The notes beneath the pieces were generated by a model. That model did not search any database. It saw nothing but the letters and a program-made list of their open reading frames with translations, and was not told where the DNA came from. From Saccharopolyspora endophytica (lineage in GTDB: Bacteria > Actinomycetota > Actinomycetes > Mycobacteriales > Pseudonocardiaceae), in contig NZ_JAGPXE010000008.1 of the NCBI RefSeq assembly GCF_018070075.1, positions 62,001-126,000 on the forward strand: a DNA stretch of 64,000 bases, given 5' to 3'. The number at the start of each line of letters is the position of its first letter. The stretch's first letter is position 1. The translations under genes and the position numbers were made by a program. This document shows positions 1 to 9,873 of this stretch, piece after piece.

Positions 1-892
1 GCCCGGCCATCGGAGTCGCGCAGTGCGCGGCGTCCCCGATCAGCACGACCCGTCCCCGGTGCCAGGTCGGCAGGTGGATCTGGGCGATCGCGTCGAAGTA
101 GAGCTCGGGATCGCGCTGGGCGGCCTCGATCAGCTCGGGGACCTTCCAGTCCTCGATCCCGGCGAAGGCCTCGGCCAGCACGCGCTTCTGGGCGGCCAGG
201 TCGCGGTGGTCGTGGTCGATCGAGTCGGACCGGAACTCGAAGATCGCCAGCGCCTCGTCGCGGTAGCGGGCGACGCCCGCGAAGCGCCCCGGCAGGTTGA
301 GGATCTCCGTCGCGCGGGTGTCGCCGGGCGTCGCCTCGCCGGGCGCGTCCGCGATCGCGACGTAGACCCCGAGGGGCTCGGAGAACTCCTCCTCCGGGCC
401 GAAGACCAGGCGGCGCACGGCGGAGTGCACCCCGTCGGCGCCGATGACGATGTCGTAGGTGGCCTCGCGGCCGGAGGCGAAGGTGACCGCGACCCGGCCC
501 CCGTCGTCGACCAGCGCCGCGATGGACTCCTCGAAGCGCAGGTCGACCTGCTCGGGCAGGGCGTCCCGCAGGATGATCATGAGGTCCTCGCGGGGGAGCT
601 CGATGTCATCGGAGGACTCGTTGATCTCCTGCATCGCCAGGGAGGCGACCGCCGCGCCGGACCGGTCGACGAACGTCGTCCGCTCGGTCATCGTGATCCG
701 CCGCTCGCGCACCGCGTCCAGGATGCCCATCTGCTCGGCCGTCTCGAGCGCATCGCCGCGCACGTCGATGGGCGAGCCGTTGACGCGCAGGTGGTTCGCC
801 CGCTCCACGATCTCCACCGCGTGCCCGGCTCGCGCGAGGTCGATGCCCGCGCACAGCCCGGCGGCCCCTGCGCCGCTGACCAGGATCTTCAT
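1..892 (-). CDS. FAD-dependent monooxygenase, C-terminus cut by window edge
   Basis: Class A flavoprotein monooxygenase of the PHBH fold, expected to use FAD and NAD(P)H to hydroxylate a small, probably aromatic or polyketide, substrate. About 296 residues are visible from the ATG at 892. The Rossmann motif GAGAAG is at residues 7-12, with the ribose-binding Glu in VEIVERA near 31. A GADG motif lies near 147 and the second FAD motif GDAAH near 284, close to the cut end, so roughly the last 90-110 residues are missing. The start has a GAGGAGAG ribosome site just upstream. The promoter contains a dyad (931-948 region) that suggests control by a repressor. The substrate cannot be told from the sequence. 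Confidence 0.88.
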   Translation of the reverse strand, partial: MKILVSGAGAAGLCAGIDLARAGHAVEIVERANHLRVNGSPIDVRGDALETAEQMGILDAVRERRITMTERTTFVDRSGAAVASLAMQEINESSDDIELPREDLMIILRDALPEQVDLRFEESIAALVDDGGRVAVTFASGREATYDIVIGADGVHSAVRRLVFGPEEEFSEPLGVYVAIADAPGEATPGDTRATEILNLPGRFAGVARYRDEALAIFEFRSDSIDHDHRDLAAQKRVLAEAFAGIEDWKVPELIEAAQRDPELYFDAIAQIHLPTWHRGRVVLIGDAAHCATPMAG

Positions 893-931
893 CGTTTCTC
901 TCCTCGCGTCCGCTCCGACAGCACCGACTAT

Positions 932-948
932 AGCAACAATTCGTTGCT
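932..948 (-). promoter_or_regulatory. Dyad operator in the monooxygenase promoter
   Basis: AGCAAC and GTTGCT form a perfect 6-bp inverted repeat around a 5-bp centre. Outer arms CCGAC (924-928) and GTCGG (955-959) extend the symmetry. Read on the minus strand, a TATAGT -10-like hexamer directly follows the dyad and the monooxygenase start lies about 40 bases downstream, so the dyad would sit between -35 and -10. This is a usual place for a TetR- or MarR-type operator. The cognate regulator is not next door on the right and may lie beyond the window. Confidence 0.45.
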
Positions 949-1155
949 TTTAGTGTCGGCGTCGGGTGGGGCCCGTCCCGCGACGGGGTGCCGCAACGAC
1001 GAAAGCTCACCTCGCGAAGCGCGGAAGGAGCACTGCGAGAACACGTCCGGACGGCTTCGTGGGCCAGAACCGACCGGCACCGAGACGGCGGTTGACACCG
1101 GCCGCGGCGGGACGATCAGCTGATCGGCGGCGTGGCACCGAAGGAGGGCCGGAAG

Positions 1156-1965
1156 GTGAGCGAGGCAACGAGCTGGGTCGGTGGCGATCTCGACGTCGAG
1201 ACGCCGAACGCGGCCAGGATGTACGACTACTACCTGGGCGGTTCGCACAACTTCGCCCCCGATCGCGCCGCTGCTGCACGAGCGGTGCAGGTGACTCCCA
1301 CGATGATTCCCGGCGCCCGTGCGAACAGAGCCTTCCTGCAGCGCGCGGTCAGGTTCTGCCTCGACGCCGGCATCCGGCAGTTCCTCGACCTGGGATCCGG
1401 CATTCCCACGGTCGGGCACGTCCACGAGATCGCGCACGCGGTCGACCCGTCGACGCGAGTGGCCTACGTCGACATCGAGCCCATCGCGGTCGCGCACACC
1501 AAGCGCATGCTCTCGGGCAGCCCTGCGGTCACCATCACGCAAGCCGACCTGCGAGAACCGCACGAGGTGCTGGACTCGCCCGGAGTCGCCGACCTGCTGG
1601 ACTTCAGCCAACCCGTGGCGGTGCTGGCCGTCGCAGTGCTGCACTTCGTCCCGGACGCCGAGGACCCCGCCGCGATCCTGGACGCCTACTGCCGAGCCGT
1701 CCCCTCAGGCAGCTACCTGGCGGTTTCGCACATCACCGATCACTACGACACCCCCGAGAAGGTCGCCGAGATCGATCGCCTCTACTCGAGCACCACGAAT
1801 GCGGCCCGACACCGCAGCTTCGAGGAATTCACCGCCCTCATCGGCGATCGAGAACTCGTCACCCCCGGCGCGGTCTACGCCACCGACTGGCGCCCAGAAC
1901 CAGGCTCCACACCAGCAGAAGGCGCCCAAACCGCCTTCTGGGCAGCCCTGGCCCACATAGCGTGA
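1156..1965 (+). CDS. SAM-dependent methyltransferase, PF04672 (DUF574) family
   Basis: Putative S-adenosylmethionine-dependent methyltransferase of the actinobacterial PF04672/SAV2177 group, 269 residues. It has the family signature RMYDYYLGG at residues 21-29 and a SAM-binding glycine motif FLDLGSGIPT near 76-85, followed by YVDIEP near 104, where the SAM ribose acid is expected. GTG 1156 is chosen because AAGGAGG (1141-1147) stands 8 bases upstream; an in-frame GTG at 1132 would lack this. A second member of the family lies at 29921-30784. Targets of these enzymes are largely unknown; they are numerous in filamentous actinomycetes. The gene appears monocistronic. Confidence 0.85.
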   Translation: MSEATSWVGGDLDVETPNAARMYDYYLGGSHNFAPDRAAAARAVQVTPTMIPGARANRAFLQRAVRFCLDAGIRQFLDLGSGIPTVGHVHEIAHAVDPSTRVAYVDIEPIAVAHTKRMLSGSPAVTITQADLREPHEVLDSPGVADLLDFSQPVAVLAVAVLHFVPDAEDPAAILDAYCRAVPSGSYLAVSHITDHYDTPEKVAEIDRLYSSTTNAARHRSFEEFTALIGDRELVTPGAVYATDWRPEPGSTPAEGAQTAFWAALAHIA

Positions 1966-2071
1966 AGGGCGCCGACGGCCGACCGAAATCATGGACCGCA
2001 TTGACGACCGGTTCGGGGCCGTGAAGGCGCGACCCGAGAAGAAAGAATTCTGCAAACGGCCGGTTCAGAAG

Positions 2072-2143
2072 TGGGCGCAGTTGGGTTCGAACCAACGACC
2101 CCCTGCTTGTAAGGCAGGTGCTCTTCCGCTGAGCTATGCGCCC
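2072..2143 (-). tRNA. tRNA-Val (UAC anticodon)
   Basis: A 72-nt cloverleaf on the minus strand. The acceptor GGGCGCA pairs with TGCGCCC, the D arm has GCTCAGCGG, and the anticodon loop CTTACAA on a CCTGC/GCAGG stem gives TAC. The T loop is GTTCGAA and the discriminator is A. CCA is not encoded. The anticodon reads GUA/GUG valine codons. Confidence 0.95.
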
Positions 2144-2237
2144 TGGTGGTCGAACGGCTGAGCCGGTCGGACACCTCGGTAACACTACCGGGGTGTCGCG
2201 GCCGGCTCGGTGGCCGGTCGACCCGTCCACGAGCAGG

Positions 2238-2702
2238 TCAGGCGGTCAGTTCCGCCACGGCCTTCTTCCAGACGTTCTGGTCGCGGGCCTCGCCGGGCTG
2301 GTTGACCTCGGCGAAGCGGACCTTGCCCTCGGTGTCGATGAGGAACGTGCCGCGGTTGGCCATACCGGCGGCGTCGTTGAACACGCCGTAGGCCTTGGCG
2401 ATCTCGCCGTGCGGCCAGAAGTCCGACAGCAGCGGGAAGGTGTAGCCCTGCTGCTCGGCCCACGCCTTCAGCGAGAACGGCGTGTCCACCGAGACGCCGA
2501 TGACCTGAACCTGGTCGTTCTGGAAGTCGCTCAGATCATCGCGGACCTGGCAGAGCTCGCCCTCGCACACGCCGCTGAAGGCGAACGGGTAGAAGACCAG
2601 CAGGACGTTCTTCTTGCCCCGGAAATCGGCCAGCGAGACCTTTTCCTTGTTGTAGTCGGGCAACGTGAAGTCCGGCGCCTGCGCACCGACCTCAACAGCC
2701 AT
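2238..2702 (-). CDS. ahpE: AhpE-type peroxiredoxin
   Basis: Thiol peroxidase that reduces hydrogen and organic peroxides in the cytosol, 154 residues, the usual AhpE length. The thioredoxin-fold signature APDFTLPDY is at 9-17. The peroxidatic Cys46 is in FSGVCEGELC, where Ser43 replaces the more common Thr, and the C-terminal part is typical (LLSDFWPHG, NRGTFLID, QPGEARDQ). Unlike the one-Cys AhpE of Mycobacterium tuberculosis (Asp at this place, as I recall it), there is a second Cys at 51, five residues after Cys46, the spacing of resolving cysteines in BCP/PrxQ. The position next to DUF3052 and aceE matches the mycobacterial order. Confidence 0.92.
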   Translation of the reverse strand: MAVEVGAQAPDFTLPDYNKEKVSLADFRGKKNVLLVFYPFAFSGVCEGELCQVRDDLSDFQNDQVQVIGVSVDTPFSLKAWAEQQGYTFPLLSDFWPHGEIAKAYGVFNDAAGMANRGTFLIDTEGKVRFAEVNQPGEARDQNVWKKAVAELTA

Positions 2703-2812
2703 GAGAGCACCCTCCTGTTCGACATGACCTTGTCCCGGCCGAACCTACACTTCGCAGCGAAAGTGGGCACCGATGGCGACATCGGTGCCCACGTTTCGAA
2801 ACACGAACTACC

Positions 2813-3247
2813 TCAGCGACGGGCCTTGGCCCGGCGGTATGCCAGCCGGGTTCCCATCCAGCCTTCGCTGACGCTTGCGTTCGCGGTCTGTGCCAGGTTC
2901 GCCGTAGAGGCGGCCTCGGCGATGTCGGCCGGTTCGACGTATCCGTCACGGCCGGTCTTGGGGGTCATCACCCAGATGACCCCGTCGTCGGACAGGGGCG
3001 TCATCACATCGAGAAGCGTGTCCGTGAGGTCGCCATCGTCTTCGCGCCACCACAGCAACACGACATCGACCACTTCGTCGGCATCTTCGTCGAGCAGATC
3101 GCTCCCGCAACGCTCCTCGATCGAGGCCCGGACGTCGTCGTCGACGTCCTCGTCCCAGCCGATTTCCTGGACAACCATCTCCGGCTCGATGTCGAGCCTC
3201 TCGGCGACGTCGGCTTCGCCTTTACCGGCGTCTCCCGCGGCGACCAC
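2813..3247 (-). CDS. DUF3052 family protein
   Basis: Conserved actinobacterial protein of unknown function, 144 residues, matching the DUF3052 family found beside aceE in mycobacteria. It is very acidic in the middle (DEDVDDDV, DEDADEVVD), with a conserved LLWWRE stretch and a C-terminal GWMGTRLAYRRAKARR tail. GTG 3247 is chosen because GGAGGAG lies about 10 bases upstream and because the protein then begins at the conserved region. A much longer open frame continues upstream in the same phase across the antisense strand of aceE, but it has no coding character there. It is transcribed divergently from aceE. Confidence 0.85.
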   Translation of the reverse strand: MVAAGDAGKGEADVAERLDIEPEMVVQEIGWDEDVDDDVRASIEERCGSDLLDEDADEVVDVVLLWWREDDGDLTDTLLDVMTPLSDDGVIWVMTPKTGRDGYVEPADIAEAASTANLAQTANASVSEGWMGTRLAYRRAKARR

Positions 3248-3550
3248 GGTTTGCTCACTCCTCCAATGCACCGGTGCGGTGACCATCTGGCCCCACACGA
3301 CTTTCAAACCTGGCCGATAGCGAACACTGCGGACCGCCACCGGCGCAACTGCTAGGCGCACGACACGCCGTAGCAACGCGTTGAGGTTCGACTCTAGACC
3401 GGCAAGGCTCGCACCAACAGCCTGCGGTGCATCGTCGTGGGTGTCGGATGCGCCCATCAGGGCCGAACATGAGGGACGATAGCGGTGTCGGACGTCACGT
3501 CCGACCCCCAAAAACCCTGCCACGAATCCCGACGTAGTCGAGGAGTTCCC
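3248..3550. other. Divergent intergenic region, DUF3052 / aceE
   Basis: About 300 bp separate the two divergent genes. I see no gene in it. It should hold both promoters; no clear -10/-35 pair stands out. A GAGGGACG string occurs near 3471, the same string as upstream of the genes at 17063/17446 and at 29243. Confidence 0.5.
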
Positions 3551-6325
<2,775 letters not shown>

Positions 6326-6340
6326 CCCCGGCCGATCCCC

Positions 6341-6389
6341 GAAGGCCCCGGAGACCCCGCTCGAAAACGCGGAGGTCACCGGGGCCTTC
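6341..6389 (+). terminator. Terminator of aceE
   Basis: Arms GAAGGCCCCGG (6341-6351) and CCGGGGCCTTC (6379-6389) form a perfect 11-bp stem with a smaller internal GACC/GGTC stem. It begins 15 bases after the aceE stop. There is no long U tract, as is common in actinobacteria. Confidence 0.75.
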
Positions 6390-6410
6390 GTCGTACGAGG
6401 AGTCCTGGAG

Positions 6411-6482
6411 TTCCGGATCTCAGTGGAAATCGGGTGTCGGATCTCCACTGAAATCGGGGTTCCGACTTCCACTGAAATCCGG
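6411..6482. repeat. 24-bp repeat family, three units
   Basis: Three consecutive 24-bp units (6411-6434, 6435-6458, 6459-6482) share a TTC/GAA core: the first reads CAGTGGAAATC, the other two the opposite orientation CCACTGAAATC. The same 24-bp family forms an eight-unit array at 50985-51176. It lies between aceE and the dehydrogenase gene at 6573. Confidence 0.85.
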
Positions 6483-6572
6483 GACTCCACGCGGACGAGG
6501 TGCGGTGGGTCGGGTTGTGAAGCCCGTTTCAGGGGGGAGGTCCGCCAGGGCGTCGTGTGGTGGAGTGGGGCG

Positions 6573-7616
6573 GTGCGAATCGCGTGCATCGACGGCGATG
6601 GGATCGGACCCGAGCTGATGGGCAGCGCCCGGGAGGTGCTGGCCGCCGCCGCGTCGAGGGACGGGCTGGCGGTGGAGTTCGGTGACGAGCCCGGCGGGGC
6701 CGCGACCTACCTCGAAACCGGGGAACCGCTGGTGGCCGGGGCCCTGGAGCGGTTCCGGGACGAGTACGACGCCGTGCTCAAGGGCCCGGTCGGGCTGCCG
6801 GAGGTGCGCAAGCCCGACGGGACCGAAGCCGGTGTGCTCGGCGGAGTGCTGCGCACCGGGCTCGACACCTACGCCAACGTGCGCCCGGTCCGCCTGCTGC
6901 CCGGGCTCCGGGACTCGGCGAGCCCGATCGACTACGTGATCGTGAGGGAGAACACCGAGGGCCTGTACCTCTCGCGCGGCTCCGGAGTGCGCAACGAGCG
7001 GGCGGCCAGCGACCAGCTGCTGATGACGCGGTTCGGCGTCGAGCGGATCGTGCGGTTCGCCTTCGAGACCGCGCGAACGCGCAACGGCGCCCCGGGCGAC
7101 GGAGTTCGCCGGGTGACCTGCGTGGACAAGAGCAACGTGCTGCGCAGCTTCGCGTTCTTCCGGGACATCTTCGACGAGATCGCCGCCGAGTACCCCGACG
7201 TCGAAGCAGATCACCGCTACACCGACGCCGCCGCGCACGACCTCGTCGCCGACCCCGGCCACTTCGACGTGCTCGTGACCGAGAACTTCGTCGGCGACAT
7301 GCTCAGCGACCTCGGCGCGGCGACCGTGGGCGGGCTCGGCACGTGCCCGTCGGGCAACATCGGCGAGCGCACCGCCTACTTCGAACCCGTGCACGGCAGC
7401 GCCCCGTCGATCGCCGGGAAGGACCAGGCGAACCCGACGTCGCAGCTGCTGACCGCGGCGATGCTGCTCGACCACGTGGGCGCCACCGGCACCGCGAAGC
7501 GCATCACCGGCGCCGTTGAAGCCGCCTACGCCGACGGCGCAGTCCGCCTCAACCCCAACGGCACCCCCACCTGCGGCACCCGAGGCGTGACCGCAGCAGT
7601 CCTCAGCCGCTTGTGA
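6573..7616 (+). CDS. Isocitrate/isopropylmalate dehydrogenase family enzyme
   Basis: NAD(P)-dependent beta-decarboxylating dehydrogenase, 347 residues. It has GDGIGPE at residues 8-14, a substrate-loop segment RENTEGLY near 125-132, a metal-binding Asp pair in ENFVGDMLSD, and the nucleotide motif EPVHGSAPSIAG near 271. LeuB enzymes normally have RELTGG at the loop and plain isocitrate dehydrogenases RENTED, so RENTEG leaves the substrate open (isopropylmalate, tartrate/malate-like or homoisocitrate-like). GTG 6573 is chosen for GGAG seven bases upstream and because GDGIGPE then falls at the usual place. Its 3' end overlaps the convergent ribM gene by 14 bp. Confidence 0.85.
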   Translation: MRIACIDGDGIGPELMGSAREVLAAAASRDGLAVEFGDEPGGAATYLETGEPLVAGALERFRDEYDAVLKGPVGLPEVRKPDGTEAGVLGGVLRTGLDTYANVRPVRLLPGLRDSASPIDYVIVRENTEGLYLSRGSGVRNERAASDQLLMTRFGVERIVRFAFETARTRNGAPGDGVRRVTCVDKSNVLRSFAFFRDIFDEIAAEYPDVEADHRYTDAAAHDLVADPGHFDVLVTENFVGDMLSDLGAATVGGLGTCPSGNIGERTAYFEPVHGSAPSIAGKDQANPTSQLLTAAMLLDHVGATGTAKRITGAVEAAYADGAVRLNPNGTPTCGTRGVTAAVLSRL

Positions 7617-8250
7617 CCGGGGTGGTCCGTTCGCTCTGGGCTCGGGCCGTGCGGGTCCAGGACCACCAGCCGTGGATGACCAGGGCTGCGAAGACCAGGT
7701 AGATGGCGGCGCTGAAGTAGAGGCCCGAGGCGATCTGCAGCGGCACTCCGACCGCGTCCACCGCGAGCCAGACCAGCCAGAACTCGACCAGGCCCCGGCC
7801 CTGCGCCCAGAACGCGACGCCGGTGCCGATGAAGATCCAGGCGTCCGGCCAGGGCGCCCACGAGGCGTCCAGCGCGCTCAGCAGCAGCGCGAACGCCGAG
7901 GTTCCGAGGGCCAGAACGCCGACGAGCACCAGCCGCTCGACACCGGTGGCCTTGCGGATCGCCACGCCGTAGACCGGGTCGCTGCGGCGGTTCCAGGCCC
8001 ACCACCCGTAGACGGAGATCAGCAGGATCACCACCTGGCGGACCGCCAGTCCGCCGAGGTGGGCGGACGCGTAGACCGCGAACAGCAGCACGGTCGCCGA
8101 CACCTGCACCGGCCACGTCGCCACCCAGCGCCGCTGCGCGAGGAAGACCACCGTGAGCGCGCAGAGCTGCCCCACGAGTTCGGCCCAGGAGATCTTCTGG
8201 CCCAGCACGGTGATCCCGTTGCCGAGCAGCCATTCCGCCACCGCTTGCAC
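7603..8250 (-). CDS. ribM: Riboflavin transporter, PnuC/RibM family
   Basis: Membrane protein of 215 residues with about seven hydrophobic segments (for example LCALTVVFLA, VSATVLLFAVYA, QVVILLISVYGWW, LVLVGVLALG). It shows the PnuC fold signature YGWWAWNRR and WIFIGTGVAFW. PnuC proteins import nicotinamide riboside, but the FMN riboswitch immediately upstream marks this one as the riboflavin-importing branch (RibM/PnuX), as known in corynebacteria and streptomycetes. Substrate assignment is inference from the riboswitch. GTG 8250 is chosen for GGGAGGAG upstream. It overlaps the convergent dehydrogenase gene by 14 bp. Confidence 0.87.
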   Translation of the reverse strand: MQAVAEWLLGNGITVLGQKISWAELVGQLCALTVVFLAQRRWVATWPVQVSATVLLFAVYASAHLGGLAVRQVVILLISVYGWWAWNRRSDPVYGVAIRKATGVERLVLVGVLALGTSAFALLLSALDASWAPWPDAWIFIGTGVAFWAQGRGLVEFWLVWLAVDAVGVPLQIASGLYFSAAIYLVFAALVIHGWWSWTRTARAQSERTTPVTSG

Positions 8251-8350
8251 GCCCGCTCCTCCCGCCGGGTGCGCCGGGGTGTGCGCGGGCGACCGAGGAA
8301 CCGGCGAAACACGGCGTGAGCTGCCGGGATTCGCGCACCGCGGTGGCCCG

Positions 8351-8475
8351 TGCGCGCCTCTCATCCGGACTTTGACCGTCGGTTCCGGAATTCCACCGGA
8401 TCGGCCGGCACCCACGAGGTGCCGGTTCGCGGACTTTCACCGCCGGTTCGGAGTTTCACCGACCCCGGAGCGCAC
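8351..8475 (-). promoter_or_regulatory. FMN riboswitch (RFN element)
   Basis: Read on the minus strand, this region carries the conserved RFN blocks in order: GGGGTCGGTGAAACTCCGAA, then CCGGCGGTGAAAGTCCGCGA, a variable GC-rich arm, CCGATCCGGTGGAATTCCGG, then CCGACGGTCAAAGTCCGGAT and GAGAGG. The P1 helix joins TGCGCTC with GAGGCGCGCA. It binds FMN and should shut off ribM when flavin is plentiful. About 100 bases remain between its 3' end and the GTG at 8250 for the expression platform; the mechanism, probably masking of GGGAGGAG, is not resolved. Confidence 0.93.
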
Positions 8476-8638
8476 GAGTTCGTACTGCACTGGCCAACAT
8501 CCTGCGCCGGTCGATCTGTTCCGCGATCCAGACGTGGGTCGGATCACAACGAGCCGACACCACTGATGGCCGATCGAACACCCGTACCCCGATCACCTAG
8601 ACTTGATCGTCCGAAGCTGAACGAGGGGGTAACGCCGG

Positions 8639-8866
8639 ATGAACGACACCGACCGCGCCATCCTCGCCTTCGAGCTGGAGCACTGGCAGTACCAGGGCAA
8701 CAAGGAACGGGTCATCCAGGAGCGCTTCGGTTTCTCCCCGAACCGCTACTACCAGCGCCTCAACCGCCTGCTGGACGAGCCCGAAGCCTTAGCCCAGCAG
8801 CCCGCACTGGTGAAGCGCCTGCTCAACCGGCGCGACCAACGCGCCCAACGGCGCCGCGCCGTCTAG
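8639..8866 (+). CDS. DUF3263 family small protein
   Basis: A 75-residue basic protein of the actinobacterial DUF3263 family, function unknown. The N-terminal part has ILAFELEHW and the middle has RFGFSPNRYYQRLNRLLD, which looks like a helix-turn-helix-like DNA-binding fold; the C-terminus is arginine-rich (LLNRRDQRAQRRRAV). The ATG at 8639 has a GAGGGGGT ribosome site upstream. No obvious partner gene is nearby; it faces away from the riboswitch and is convergent with the amidase. A DNA-binding role is inference from the composition only. Confidence 0.85.
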   Translation: MNDTDRAILAFELEHWQYQGNKERVIQERFGFSPNRYYQRLNRLLDEPEALAQQPALVKRLLNRRDQRAQRRRAV

Positions 8867-8884
8867 GCAGTCCCTCAACGATCC

Positions 8885-9748
8885 TCAAGCACCCGGCGCC
8901 GGTTGGCGTTGCTGCTGGATGCGGACCAGTTCGGCGAGCAGCGGCGCGGCTTGATCGGCCGGCATCGCTTCGAAGGCCGCCTTGATCGCCTCCGGCCCCT
9001 GAACGGCTCCCTGCGGCGCGGCGGGCTGGTTGTTCGCGGCCATGCTGTTGACCAGATCCACCAGCATCGCGACGATCGTGCGCGGGCCGACGGCGGTCTG
9101 CCACCCCTGGATCTGCCCCTCGGGACCGCGCGGGCCCAGCAGTTCGTGCTCCAAGCGCCGCAGCATCGCGTCCTGTTCCGGGGTCATCTCGTCCTCCTGG
9201 TCCTTGGTCACGAGGTCAGCGCGAAAGCGGTCCATGTCGACGTGGCCCGGGTCGATCTTCCCGGTGACGCTGGTCTCCTTGTGGCCGCGCGCCGCCTCCA
9301 GCGGCCGGCCGAGGTGACGCAGCACCGCGGCGGTGGCGGTGATCGCCGCGCCGTGCTGCTCGGGGCTCGGCCCCTGCTCGACGCCCTGGTAGTCCCACTC
9401 GAACCCGACGTAGAGGGTGTTGCCGTCGCCGGCCGGGTTCGGCCCGGACGCCTTGGCCTCGCCCGCGTGGTTGGCGCGGCCCGCGGCGATCACGTGGACC
9501 ACGCCGTCGAAACCGATCACCGCGTGGCACAGCGGCCCCTTGAGATCGCTGCGCCCGTCGATGCACAGCTGCACGCTCGGAGCCGGGTTCTCGTACGAGG
9601 CCGGAGTCGCCGTGTGGTGTTCGAGAACGCCGACCGCGGCGGTCGGCTGCACGCCCGAGGCCGTGCGCTCCTTCCACCCGGACGTCTCCACGACGGCCAG
9701 GCCGGCCGCACGCAGCACGTCGGCGAGCCACACGAGAGGTAGCGCCAT
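8885..9748 (-). CDS. N-acetylmuramoyl-L-alanine amidase, phage endolysin-like
   Basis: Zinc amidase of the Amidase_2/PGRP fold that cuts the bond between muramic acid and L-alanine, 287 residues. Likely zinc ligands are His44 or His45 (EHHT), and a His with a Lys in the HKETSVTGKIDPG segment near 155-167; CHAVIGFDG is also typical. The catalytic domain ends near residue 180. It is followed by an acidic EDEMTPEQD linker and a C-terminal helical, Gln/Ala-rich tail of about 100 residues. There is no signal peptide and the N-terminus MALPLVWLADVLRAAG resembles actinophage lysins. No holin, tail or capsid gene is nearby, so it looks like an isolated remnant or a domesticated lysin. Confidence 0.85.
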   Translation of the reverse strand: MALPLVWLADVLRAAGLAVVETSGWKERTASGVQPTAAVGVLEHHTATPASYENPAPSVQLCIDGRSDLKGPLCHAVIGFDGVVHVIAAGRANHAGEAKASGPNPAGDGNTLYVGFEWDYQGVEQGPSPEQHGAAITATAAVLRHLGRPLEAARGHKETSVTGKIDPGHVDMDRFRADLVTKDQEDEMTPEQDAMLRRLEHELLGPRGPEGQIQGWQTAVGPRTIVAMLVDLVNSMAANNQPAAPQGAVQGPEAIKAAFEAMPADQAAPLLAELVRIQQQRQPAPGA

Positions 9749-9824
9749 CGGTGATCACCCCCAACGAGATCCCGCGCACCATGGTGTCGGTTCCCCGCAC
9801 CCGCCCGGAACGGCCAAGAGCGTG

Positions 9825-9859
9825 AAAAATCGGGACCCACCCGATGGGTGAGCCCCGAT
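9825..9859 (-). terminator. Rho-independent terminator of the CmpX-like gene
   Basis: On the minus strand, ATCGGGGCTCACCC pairs across a short loop with GGGTGGGTCCCGAT (one mismatch) and is followed by TTTTT. It starts 15 bases after the stop codon at 9874. Confidence 0.85.
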
Positions 9860-9873
9860 CTCTCAGCCTCGCG

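Noticed and set aside
1989..2174. Small protein frame over tRNA-Val
   Set aside because: The peptide is the translation of the tRNA gene, a common artefact.
3485..3550. Longer N-terminus of AceE from GTG 3485
   Set aside because: TTG 3551 has a better ribosome site and the extra 22 residues do not resemble AceE N-termini, though the longer form is not excluded.
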